The notes beneath the pieces are model-generated. The model had not been told where the DNA came from. It saw only the letters and a program-made list of their open reading frames with translations, and ran no database searches. Shown piece after piece: positions 43,203 to 52,599 of a stretch of 64,000 bases of DNA. The stretch is from Diplosphaera chodatii. Lineage: Eukaryota > Chlorophyta > Trebouxiophyceae > Prasiolales > Stichococcaceae. Position numbers and translations under genes: made by a program. Every line of letters starts with the position of its first letter. The stretch's first letter is position 1. Location of the stretch: positions 19,920 to 83,919 of the forward strand of contig CM063638.1 in the NCBI GenBank assembly GCA_032358165.1, given 5' to 3'.

Positions 43203-43343
43203 ATGTCGTGCAACTGTGAATCTAGTGTAACAGATCTTGTCATGGCAATACAATCATATTTTAATTTCATTGCATCGCTTGTTTCTAACATAGTGACTAT
43301 AGCAGGGTTATTAACAGTAAATTCGGTTGGTAAATTAGCTTAA
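43203..43343 (+). CDS. Hypothetical 46-residue membrane protein
   Basis: A short frame starts MSCNCESSVTDLVMAIQSYF and continues into a single hydrophobic helix (FIASLVSNIVTIAGLLTV). The frame is open about 60 nt further upstream without an ATG. Its base composition (cg, gc, tcg codons) differs from spacer sequence. It converges with and overlaps by 4 nt the next ORF. No family recognised; it may belong to the same foreign group as the ORFs at 19 and 51 kb. Confidence 0.35.
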   Translation: MSCNCESSVTDLVMAIQSYFNFIASLVSNIVTIAGLLTVNSVGKLA

Positions 43344-44098
43344 GTTATACTTTTTTTTATTTCATCGAATCTAGTAGTTAATTTCATATCTTTTTTGATA
43401 ACACTCTGTAGTTTGTTAGAAAAGTCATCAAGAAATTTAGTAGAAAAGTCGCTTAGTATAGTTTCAACATTAGAGGTAGAACTTTTTGTCAATTCTTTAA
43501 ATTCTATTTGATGTCTTTGTAAATCAAATAAACCGTTAATCATTGTGTCTCTTACTTTGTGAAAATCTAGTTTGCTGGTTGTTACTAAATCACTTAAACT
43601 ACCAACATTGCTAACTAAAACATCTGTATTAAGTGCAGTTGTATCCATTTTACTATCTAAACGCTGTATCATGTTTTCTAGTATGGGATTTTTTTCTGTA
43701 ATGTCTCGTAAACTATGTTGTATACTTCTTATTAATTTATCAAAACAGTTCTAAACCTTAATCATATGGTTTTTAATACGTGCTACAGAATTAACAATAT
43801 CTTGGTAATGGCGATCTGTTGCCTTTGTTAAGTTTGAAGTGGTGGATTTTAAACTTGACAGTGTATGATTTACTTGAGGTAAAAGTCGATTCTTTAATTC
43901 TGTTACTAAATTAGTAGAAAGAATATGGTTATCTGAAAAAATAGACATATTTTTTTCTAACATTGTAAACCGAAATTGCATGTCTGAAAAACTTTGGTCT
44001 ACCTTGATCGATAAAGTCGTAATTTGGCTTTCTAATGTATCTAAATCAGCTTTCGGAATATCATCTCCAACGCAACACGTGCAGTAGTGGGTATCATA
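43340..44098 (-). pseudogene. Unidentified coiled-coil protein with in-frame TAG
   Basis: One minus frame runs from about 44098 to the TAA at 43340, broken only by a TAG at 43753. Read across that stop, it is about 250 codons of mostly heptad-like helical sequence, e.g. LDTLESQITTLSIKVDQSF, VNHTLSSLKSTTSNLTKATD and LQSVIKKDMKLTTRFDEIKK. A Cys-rich stretch (HYCTCCVGDDIPKADLD) lies near the N-terminus. The longest ATG-initiated pieces are 43751-43981 and 43340-43672. Codon use (cgt, tcg, gtt) is richer than spacer. I recognise no family; a long coiled-coil tail or fibre-like role is only a guess. Confidence 0.5.
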
Positions 44099-44319
44099 AA
44101 AACCAAATGTATAAAATACGATATTTTAGTATATAATAAAACGGTTTAATACATATTGAATACATAAAAAAATTATTAATTTAGTTTACATTAAATATAT
44201 AATTAAAAAATTTCTGTACCATATAATAAAAAAAAAAACATATGTTTTTAATAAAAATCAAGTAATTATTGAATGAAGTTTAAACATATTTTTTACAAAT
44301 ACATATTATAAAATAAGCA

Positions 44320-44393
44320 TAGCGGAGGCAGGATTCGAACCTACATGCTTCAGATTATGAGCCTGACGAGATAGCCATTTTCTCATCCCCGCA
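44320..44393 (-). tRNA. Initiator tRNA-Met (CAU)
   Basis: Stem GCGGGG/CTCCGC with an unpaired position 1-72, anticodon stem TCAGG with loop CTCATAA, T arm GTAGG-TTCGAAT-CCTGC. The unpaired first position and the TCAGGCTCATAA string match plant mitochondrial initiator tRNA. Confidence 0.88.
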
Positions 44394-44721
44394 ATTGTGA
44401 TTTAAAAAAAAAGTAAACTAATAATGCACATTTTTTTTATTGTATGATTAGCATTGTATTTTTTCAATAAAATTGTTTGCTTAAAAAAAATTTATTACTA
44501 AACAAAAATTTTTTTCATAAATACTGACCCTTACAAATGGGCACTAGGTATTTCTTACTGAAATAACACTTTGTTATCGCAGAGTTAGCAATATACAAAC
44601 GTATCACCGTTAAAGTTATTATACAAACAGGTTAGTGAGTTAGTAGATTATGGGTAGATCATTGCATGATATATAATACAAAATTTGTAAAATGTAAAGA
44701 TAGAAATTTTATTTTAAAGAA
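44394..44721. other. Spacer between trnfM and rns 3' end
   Basis: A/T-rich with no gene visible; rns ends near 44722-44730. Confidence 0.5.
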
Positions 44722-45647
44722 AAAAAGTCAATCCAACCGCAGGTTCCCCTACGGTTACCTTGTTACGACTTCACTCCGGTCGCTAAACATTTTCTAGTAT
44801 ATGTTATATAATACCATGAAAAACTTATCTTATTTTTATAAACAGGAAAAGCTTTCCAATACCATTATGTATTCAATACTTTAAAATTGTGAAACTCCCA
44901 GAGTGTGACGGGCGGTGAGTACAAGGCTCAGGTACAGATTCACCGTGGCATGCTGATCCACGATTACTAGTGATTCCAGCTTCATGTTCTCGAGTTGCAG
45001 AGAACAATCCGAATTAAGGTGAGATTTAAGCATTCGCTCCAGCTTACACCATTGCTTGCTTTTGTAATCACCATTGTAACACGTGTGTAGCCCAGTTCAT
45101 AAGGGCCATGACGACTTGACGTCATCCTTACCTTCCTCCAGTATATCACTGGCAGTGTGAAAATAGTAGCTTTTTATAGGAAAGTGTTAAAGTAAAAAAG
45201 TAAACTTTTTTACCAACGGCACTTTCCTATAAAAATTGCAATATTTCATAAGGGTTGCGCTCGTTAAAGGACTTAACCAAACATCTCCATTTATTAGAAT
45301 TATATACATAGTTTATACATACCGTATATTTTAAAATACAAAAAAAAAAAGAAAAACATCTTTTTTTATAGAATTGTATTTATTGTAGATAATTATATAT
45401 TTTCTTGTAATTTCTTACAAGCTTAGACTATACCTTCATCTTGTTAAAGGCTAACAAGAGCTAGCGTGTTGAGCATTCTACTTCTATATACTTTATTTTT
45501 TAAAACTATCTAAAAATAGTTTTTTTTACAAATTATACAAAAGACTTTGTATACTCCTCAGTACTTAAACTTCAGTCGTTACGGGGTTATAAAAGCTTAT
45601 ACCTTTGTGTAGGTATCATGAAAAGTGGTAGTATTTGTTTAAATTTA

Positions 45648-46350
45648 CTAATTATATTTTTTAGGAATATATAATTGTCTGCTACTATTTGCTGAATGCA
45701 AAACAGCAGAAATAAAAAAATTTTTTTCTAAACTATATATTAATTTTTGTATTTCTTCATTAGTAAAACTATGCACAGAAATAATTATTCTATGCAAACC
45801 ACCTTTACCTCCATCATCCATAAACCATGTTGCCAAACTTAAACGATTAACTAATAAATTTTCTATATTTTTTAGAAGTATTTTTATGTTTTTTTCTTTT
45901 TTTCAACTAGAATTTCTTTATAAAAATTATTTCTTTATTGTATAAAACAAGGTTTACTATAAAATCTATATGAAATGCTAGGTTTTTTAGTACGCGTATG
46001 AACTCTGTGTACAGTAGAAATTTTAGTTTATTTACTTACTACATTAAAACACCCCTTGGCCGCTTGCGTTGCCTATTAACCGTAGGTTAATTGACAACGG
46101 GGGTTGGTCCCTGCAGAAGAAAATCAAATTTTTATTTAGTGTACTCATAACCAGCATGATCAACTTGTAACCTACCATATCTTGTAATATATGAATCACC
46201 TAATATATTTCCTAAAACAAATGCATGTAAATTAGTACTACAATTTATAATAGAAAATTGAGGATTTCTACTTTTAGAAAAACATGTACGTGAATTCAAT
46301 ATATTTTTAGAAAAAAAAACTTTAGAAAAAGTATACATAAAAATAAACAT
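45648..46350 (-). pseudogene. Broken LAGLIDADG homing endonuclease
   Basis: Motif 1 lies in the upstream fragment (FVLGNILGDSYITRYGRLQV, about 46160-46230) and motif 2 in the downstream fragment (LATWFMDDGG, about 45805-45840). Between them the sequence still looks like a family member (HRVHTRTKKPSISYRFYS, then NNFYKEI) but carries a TAA, a frameshift in an A-rich run and a GC-rich repeat insertion at about 46046-46115. The intron has therefore lost its mobility gene. It is a useful internal control for how genes decay in this genome. Confidence 0.85.
46046..46115. repeat. Composite R2-type repeat inserted in the endonuclease gene
   Basis: ccccttggccgcttgcgttg, then a cctattaaccgtaggttaat palindrome and a closing ggtccctgc. 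This is the R2 hairpin with an additional palindrome nested in its loop. Confidence 0.8.
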
Positions 46351-46779
46351 TTTTTTTTTTAAATTTATTTTGTAAAAATTTGTTTACATTTAAATTCTGT
46401 AACTTTTTTAATTACTTTAATAACTTTAATTATTTTTTGTAAGAAAAAATAAATTTGCACAACATTAATTTATAAAAACTTTGTAAACTTCCCACGGTAT
46501 TGCCATAATATAATTACATAGTATATTTAGCAAAAACAATCCCTGCTAAAAGATAACGAAGTTATTTTCGTTATTAAAAAATGGAAACATTAAAAACCTA
46601 TTTTATTAAAGTAGTATGTTTTTTCTATTTTTCACTATTGATATAATGTATAATTTTAAGTCAAATTGCAATAAAGTTATACATTGCATTATATTTTAGG
46701 TTTCACCGTTATGAGCTAGATTTATCATAGGAATCACTTCCTAAGGTCGCGAGTGTATGTTTGTGTATTTGTTTTATTT

Positions 46780-46816
<37 letters not shown>

Positions 46817-47367
46817 AAATTGTATAGTTAAAAATTTTGTTTTTAACTTCAAGTAAAATTTATGTCAAGAACTGGTAAGGTTTTGCGCGTTGTATCGAAT
46901 TAAACCACATGTTCCACCACTTGTGTGAGCCCCCGTCTATTCCTTTGAGTTTTAGTCTTGCGACCGTACTCCTCAGGCGGATAATTTAACGCGTTAGCTA
47001 AATCACTAATAATGATATAAAAACCCTTTTGGGTTACTTCGTTACGAAATAATATCATTACTAATAATGAATTATCATAGTTGACAGCGTGGACTAACGG
47101 GGTATCTAATCCCGGTTGCTCCCCACGCTTTCGCACGTCAGCGTCAGTAAAGTGACAGAAAATTGCCTTTGCTTTTGATGTTCCTTCTGATATCTACAAA
47201 TTTTACCTCTTCTCCAGAAATTCCATTTTCCTCGCACTTACTCTAGTTAAATATTATTTGTTTAATTACCACAGTTAAGCTCTGGTATTTTTTATAAAAA
47301 ATATATTAAACCGCCTAGATGCCCTTTACGCCCAGTCATTTTGAATAACGCTTGCCCCCCTCGTATT

Positions 47368-48986
47368 CACTTTAATATAATTGTTTCCAATTAAAGTAGA
47401 CTATGCTTTCAACTTATAACTAAAAAACAGGTGTGTATACAAAATTAGTTTGTATATTTACCAGTATCATAATAATTTTTAATGTCTAAAAGTACAACAT
47501 CTATACAATATTTACGCTTTTTCCTAGAACTACTAAATAAATATATAGATTTTATAATTTTTTTAGCTGTATGGAAACTTTGAATACAATTTTTTTTAAG
47601 CATATCAGAAATAAACACTATTAAACGACCCTGGCTAGCAATCACAGGATAGCTTTTTAAATGATGAATACATGTATTTATTTCATGGACACGTAAAACA
47701 TATACAGTTGCATTTTTTTTAGGATATAAACTACATATATACGGGTTTTCAGAATTGAAATAATACGCTATTACACGTAAAAAAGTTTTTGAGTATAAAT
47801 CGGCATATAAACAAATACGTATATCGAATTTTGGAATATATTTCTTTTTATATTTTCGAATATTTACACTTAAACTTCCATCACCTTCAAATACTCCAGT
47901 TACGTAATTTTTATCTATATGTAATTTATTCCATTTTATTTTCTGTAAAGTAGATTTTTCATGTACATAATATTTTTTATGTGCATAAAATACATATTTC
48001 TCTGCAGCAAATATTGAACTGTTTATTGGCATATTATGCCTTTGTTCCGAAATAGTTCTAGATAAAGTGTATGCGTTTTTTTTCACATTGACAACAAGTT
48101 TGTTGTATTCATTTAAGCAAGCTAATGTATGCAAATGATATTTTATATCTATGATTTGATTTCTACCATTTATTGTATTATGTAAATTATTATGTATAAT
48201 TTCATATACACAATTCATATATACATAATCAATATATTTAAGTGAATAAAAAGTAAAATTATTTTTTTTTATTAAATCTAAAAATAATTCTACATTTTTT
48301 ATCCCTTGAATTTTCACACATGGCGTTTTGGTATTTGATTTTATATATTTACAACGAATGTTGTAAAATTGTAATGTATAAAAAACACCATCTAATACAT
48401 GTGTATTTTTTTGAGTAAAAATACAAACCGGAAAAACTCTATATTTCAAATGCGTACTTGTATCTTGCTTGAATAAAATTTGAAAACTTCCATCTGTTTC
48501 AAACAATCCGAGTAAATACTGTAGATGTAATTTTTTCATCATAATACATTTTTCTTAGCTGAAACTTATAAGTGCCGACGTATTGCAAATATATTCTATA
48601 TATAAGCCTCTCTTTTCAGATCAGTCGTTACAGGGTTTTATATAGCTTATACGCGCTTTAACAGGGAAAAGCCCCCTTGGCAGGGGCCCGTCCCTGCTAA
48701 GAAAAAACTCCGTTTTTTCAATTTTTTCAAACCAAGGGGTAACGAAGTTATTTAATTAACGTATAATTCTTTATTTTTTAGAATTCAATAAAGTGTTTCT
48801 TACTATATAAAACTTCCCACGGCATTCCCATACTTGTAAATAAAATTTATTTTCAGGCTCCGCCGTTCATGCATAGCTTATTTTTTTTGTATGCTATACA
48901 AGTTTTTATACGTTTATTTTATTTCAAAAACATATAAAAATCGAGTCGGTGTTGTCAAAAAAATTGCTTTTTAAGGCGGCAAAAGC
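47368..48986 (-). other. Group I intron in rns (equivalent to E. coli ~531)
   Basis: The intron interrupts GCGGT|AATACGAGGGG in the 530 loop. The preceding U and terminal G fit group I boundaries. Core-like segments aacttcccacggcattccc and ggctccgccgttcatgc lie near 48811-48873. It encodes the intact LAGLIDADG protein below, and holds R2-related repeats near 48668-48697. Confidence 0.87.
47445..48542 (-). CDS. LAGLIDADG homing endonuclease (intron-encoded, two motifs)
   Basis: The 365-residue protein has two LAGLIDADG helices, LQYLLGLFETDGSFQILF at residues ~7-24 and NYVTGVFEGDGSLSVNIR at ~212-230. This is a single-chain, two-motif enzyme expected to cut the intronless rns site and drive intron homing; it may also aid splicing. 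Both catalytic acidic residues (ETDGS, EGDGS) are intact and the frame is unbroken. Start at the first of two ATGs, 48542. Confidence 0.9.
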   Translation of the reverse strand: MMKKLHLQYLLGLFETDGSFQILFKQDTSTHLKYRVFPVCIFTQKNTHVLDGVFYTLQFYNIRCKYIKSNTKTPCVKIQGIKNVELFLDLIKKNNFTFYSLKYIDYVYMNCVYEIIHNNLHNTINGRNQIIDIKYHLHTLACLNEYNKLVVNVKKNAYTLSRTISEQRHNMPINSSIFAAEKYVFYAHKKYYVHEKSTLQKIKWNKLHIDKNYVTGVFEGDGSLSVNIRKYKKKYIPKFDIRICLYADLYSKTFLRVIAYYFNSENPYICSLYPKKNATVYVLRVHEINTCIHHLKSYPVIASQGRLIVFISDMLKKNCIQSFHTAKKIIKSIYLFSSSRKKRKYCIDVVLLDIKNYYDTGKYTN

Positions 48987-49495
48987 TACCGCGGCTGCTG
49001 GCACGAAGTTGGCCGGGACTATTATTTAAAAAATGTCATAATCTAAATTTAAATTTAAGGTTTTACAGCCAATACAGCCTTCATCACCCATGCAATATAG
49101 CTGGATCAGGCTTTCGCCCATTGTCCAAAATTCCTCACTGCTGCCGTTTGAAAACGTTTGGGCCGTGTCTCAGTCCCAATGTGGCTGGTCATCCTCTCAG
49201 ATCAGCTAAAGATCGAAGGCTTGGTGAGCCATTATCTCACCAACTACCTAATCCTACATAGGCACATCTTACAACAGAAACCTAAAATTTTTTAAAAATT
49301 TTAGATATACTTTGCTTTTATAGCTTTCAATAAAAAAACTATTTATTTAGTGTTTAACTAAATTGTAAGGTAGCTTCCTATGTATTACTCACCCGTTTGC
49401 TACAAAATTAAAGTAATAAAAATTTTGTTTAACTTGCATGTGTTAGGCTTATTGCTAGCGTTCATTCTGAGCCAGGATCAAACTCTTATTAATTT

Positions 49496-49964
49496 TTCTT
49501 TTATACTATTTACTATCTGTATTGTCATTTATAACAACGTTTGGTAAGAAAGTTACGTGCTAACTAATAAACCAAACGCTAGGTTGGGAAAATTGAATTT
49601 AAATGCCCTGCTTATAAACTCTGTTTATAAACCGTTTGGTAACGAAGTTACCAAACCTTTGGTTATAAAGTAACCTGCAGGGTTACTTTGTTACAGGGTT
49701 ACTTCGTTACCGAAGTAGGCTTACCAACCAATAAACAAACAAAGTTTGTAAATTGGTAGGTTACAATTTATTTCATTCATAATCATATTGTAATTTATTA
49801 AAAATCTGGTTTGAAAAATAAATCTTGGAAAGCATAAATTGAAACACCCCTTGGTTTGAAAAAACTTTGTTTTTTCTTAGCAGGGACGGGCCCCTGCCAA
49901 GGGGGCTTTTCCCTGCTGAAAATAAGGAAGTTAAAAGTTTTATTTGTTGTTTGCTTTTTAAATT
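49496..49964. other. Spacer upstream of rns
   Basis: No gene. The region is dense in gtaacgaagttaccaaac hairpins (49540-49740). A composite R2 element lies at about 49849-49915, in which aaaaaactttgttttttctt is nested. The composite resembles the one at about 48664-48740. Confidence 0.65.
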
Positions 49965-50276
49965 TTAAAAAAACAAACTTAATTTCTGTATTTTATTTTT
50001 TTGATTTAAAAAAACAATATCCAAATTAGTTTTCTCAATACTCTCTAGTTTTATTTCTAGCGTGCCTAAAAAATCAGTTCTAAGTTTAATAATACCGTCA
50101 ATTTCATCTATAAACGTAAAGTATTTACCCGTTGCTTTGCAACGCAAAGGAACTAGTAAATAAGTTATTATTATACCAAAAAAAATATGTTTTTTCTTAT
50201 AAAGGTTTTTAAGCTTTAAAAAATTAAAAACATATTGCTGAACTATTTTATTTACGGAAAATAATTTTAAAAACAT
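49965..50276 (-). CDS. Hypothetical protein, 103 residues
   Basis: The ATG at 50276 opens a 103-codon frame. The N-terminal third is lysine-rich with a hydrophobic stretch (IFFGIIITYLL). The middle VPLRCKATGKY is encoded by an R5 repeat copy. The C-terminal third is likely beta-rich (IDGIIKLRTDFLGTLEIKLE, then KTNLDIVFLN). I recognise no family. The last third looks the most protein-like, so this could be a real gene whose middle has been invaded, or chance. Confidence 0.4.
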   Translation of the reverse strand: MFLKLFSVNKIVQQYVFNFLKLKNLYKKKHIFFGIIITYLLVPLRCKATGKYFTFIDEIDGIIKLRTDFLGTLEIKLESIEKTNLDIVFLNQKNKIQKLSLFF

Positions 50277-50346
50277 TATATTTTATATTTAAAAATATTA
50301 AAATATTGTTTATTAAAAATACAATTTTTGGTGACAAAATAACCCT

Positions 50347-50394
50347 GCAGGGACGATTTCCTGCTACGCAGAATTCCTAATTCCTGCCAACGGG
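50347..50394 (-). repeat. R1 double-hairpin element
   Basis: Inverted copy in the spacer 50277-50750. Confidence 0.9.
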
Positions 50395-50638
50395 AAGGTA
50401 ACTTCATTACTAAACGGTGAATGGCAACCTAAATAGAAATGAATTCAATGATTACAAGAAGAATTCGTATTTAAGCAAACTTTTAGTAACTAAATACCGA
50501 AAACCAGCTTTATTTTTTTTCTTTGAAGAATTCTAAAAAATGGCAAAAAAAATAGACGCACCCGTTGTTTGTTTACGTTGCCTACCAACCTAGGGTTGGT
50601 TTTTTACGTTGCCTATTAACCGTAGGTTAATTGGCCGT

Positions 50639-50682
50639 TTGGCAGGAATTAGGAATTCTGCGTAGCAGGAAATCGTCCCTGC
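50639..50682 (+). repeat. R1 element nested in another palindromic repeat
   Basis: The R1 core is flanked by gttgcctattaaccgtaggt ... gcaacggg, showing repeat-within-repeat insertion. The spacer 50277-50750 has no gene. Confidence 0.88.
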
Positions 50683-50750
50683 AACGGGTTTAAGCAACGT
50701 TTAAATCGTCTTTGTCATACTGTTATTATCAACAAATAGCTTTTTATTAT

Positions 50751-50991
50751 TTAATAAAAAAACTGTTTTATAGTTAGTTTAAAACAATACCAAAGTCCAG
50801 CTAAACTGCCAACCATTACCACATTACAGCCTAACCATAGCATAAAGATTATTTTCCTTTGCTGGAGTTACTTCAATTTCCTCATTTGGAGCGCAATGGC
50901 TAGTACTAACATTAATTAGTAAAAACAAAGTATCTTTTATAAAACTTATTAAAGAATTAATTAGCAAATACAAATAAGTCATAATTATCAT
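50751..50991 (-). pseudogene. Small membrane protein with a frameshift
   Basis: The frame from ATG 50991 encodes a hydrophobic N-terminus (LYLLINSLISFIKDTLFLL), then SHCAPNEEIEVTPAKENN. A one-base shift near 50850 then opens MLWLGCNVVMVGSLAGLWYC followed by a basic tail and a TAA at 50751. Signal-like helix, short acidic stretch, second helix and basic end form a coherent small membrane-protein layout. A single indel explains the break. No family recognised. Confidence 0.42.
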
Positions 50992-51020
50992 TTTTCAAAA
51001 CGTAATACAGTATAGATTTT

Positions 51021-52229
51021 TTATACAACCATTGAAATTGTTTTTTCAAAAATATACCAAAAACTACCAAGTATAATTACATTAATGAAGTTATAGAACA
51101 TCGACAGTTTAAGTAGAAATTTGCGCATTTTATTTAATTCCTGTATTAACTCATGATTTTGCAGGGACGAGCCCCTGCCAAGGGGCAATTTATTTTTGTA
51201 GTTTTCAATAATTTCTTTTTTTAAAATTAGATCAGGCTTAGAATAACTCAAAAAAATATATAAATTAAGTAAAATAACTATGAAACATACTAAAATTGAC
51301 CCAATAATAATCCAATGGGCAGTATAAAAAGAATTATTTACTTCTAACACAGAAAATATCATGAAATTAAATTTCGTGGTATGACGCTCGGTTGGGCTAT
51401 TTAATGGACTTTCAAACATTTCTTGATACAAATTAACTGCTTCTCGTTCTACATTAGATGATTGTCTTGAAATAGAACGGTTTAATACAGGTTCAACATA
51501 TCGGTAAAGACTTTGGCCTAGATCTGCTATCGCAGCATCTGAAGTAGATCTTCGACATATATTTTCGACAGAACTTGAATCTAAAGTAATAGGTTCAGAA
51601 ACTTGTACCTGATTATCAACTAAGTGCTGCGACTGTTCAGAAGAGTTAGAATACCAATTGCGTTTAAAATGTTTAAAAACATGTATACCTTCAAGCACCT
51701 CTATTTCATCATCTTTAGAAAAAGTGATATAAAAAAAAGGTTTATCTTCTTTCTCTAAATCTGTTATACCTAAGTTTTCTTTATTATACTTTTTTGCTTC
51801 TTTAAAAAACTGGGCCATACCTTTTCCAGTAACATACAATACTCCTCATACAATGAAAACAGTCATTAACAGAATTCGATTTAAATTTGGTGGTATTTTA
51901 CCGTTGGTGTTTCTAAATATATTTAGAAGCGCTTTCATTTGTTCGCGAAATGCTAAACCAAGAAAAGCCGAATTTATACCTATTTTGGAAAAAGAAAAAG
52001 TAAATTCTGTGGTACTAATAGGTGTGTAAGTTTCGTCATAAGCTATAGCTTGAAAATAGATATGGTACTGATTTTCAGTTGCCTTAATTGAAGGAGTAAC
52101 TTTATAATAGTAAGAGTTTTAATCACCTGCACAATAACAAGTGGTTACTAATGCGTTTTTGAGTAGGAATGTGATTACAGTAAATAAGTTAGATAGATTT
52201 TCAATAAATTTTTGTAAATGAATAAACAT
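51021..52229 (-). pseudogene. Unidentified 402-codon membrane protein with in-frame TAA and TGA
   Basis: A single minus frame runs from the ATG at 52229 to the TAA at 51021, interrupted only by TAA (52121-52119) and TGA (51848-51846). It has an N-terminal signal-like helix ending CYCAGD just before the TAA. A likely beta-rich segment (NQYHIYFQAIAYDETYTPIS) follows, then a membrane helix ILLMTVFIV that the TGA interrupts. A polar domain (DKPFFYITFSKDDEIEVLEG) and two C-terminal helices (AHWIIIGSILVCFIVILLNL; FINVIILGSFWYIF) complete it. The longest stop-free part starts at 51839. An R2 copy at 51163-51187 is translated in frame as PLGRGSSLQ. The stops are each one transition from Gln and Trp codons. 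No family recognised. Confidence 0.5.
51163..51187 (-). repeat. R2 hairpin inside the unknown ORF
   Basis: gcagggacgagcccctgcc plus aaggg, read in the same phase as the copy in rpl10. Confidence 0.9.
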
Positions 52230-52599
52230 AATTTTCTTTATATTAAATATATGATAATTTAAAGTATATAGAGTTTTTTCTAATATTTCAATATTAAAAA
52301 AAACATAAATAACTTGCTAACAAAAACAACTAAACACAACAAAAAATATTAGAGTTCTACCAGAGACGATTTCTTTTTTACTTTGCGTTTTTACTTTGTT
52401 TACCAACGAAATTAGTTGACAAAAAACCAATCAATCAATTTCGTTGGTTTTTTGCGTTGCCTATTAACCGTAGGTTAATTGACAACACGGCAATGCGGCA
52501 AAGAAACAAAAGGAATCCAGCAATTTTTTGTAATTACCAAAAAATAGACGTGCAAAAATTATATATTTTTTATTAAAAAGTTGTTTTTTTTCATGTACA
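52230..52599. other. Spacer between two unknown ORFs
   Basis: A hairpin-rich stretch at about 52390-52480 (gaaattagttgacaaaaaac, ccgtaggttaattgacaac) and no gene. A 76-codon frame at 52464-52694 overlaps the next ORF and looks like a shadow. Confidence 0.5.

Larger units (their letters stand above)
45288..46781 (-). other. Group I intron in rns (equivalent to E. coli ~1068)
   Basis: The exon ending CTCGTGTCGT is separated from GAGATGTTTGG, a conserved junction in SSU rRNA. The boundaries obey the U-intron-G rule of group I introns. The intron core resembles the other rns intron (aacttcccacggtattgcc at about 46486-46504). It contains the broken LAGLIDADG gene. Confidence 0.85.
44725..49495 (-). 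rRNA. rns: Small subunit ribosomal RNA, two group I introns
   Basis: The 5' end shows AGAGTTTGATCCTGGCTCAG (minus strand, about 49472-49492). The 530 loop GTGCCAGCAGCCGCGGT is split by intron 1. Downstream are GGGGAGCAACCGGGATTAG, a TGCATGGCTGTCGTCAGCTC region split by intron 2, and the 3' AAGTCGTAACAAGGTAACCG with GGGGAACCTGCGGTTGGATT near 44731. Exons are approximately 48987-49495, 46782-47367 and 44725-45287. Variable regions hold short hairpin insertions, e.g. around 47000-47075 (gttacttcgttac theme) and 45165-45240. Confidence 0.93.

Noticed and set aside
46900..47136. 78-codon minus frame
   Set aside because: Lies within conserved rns sequence (the GGGGAGCAACCGGGATTAG region).
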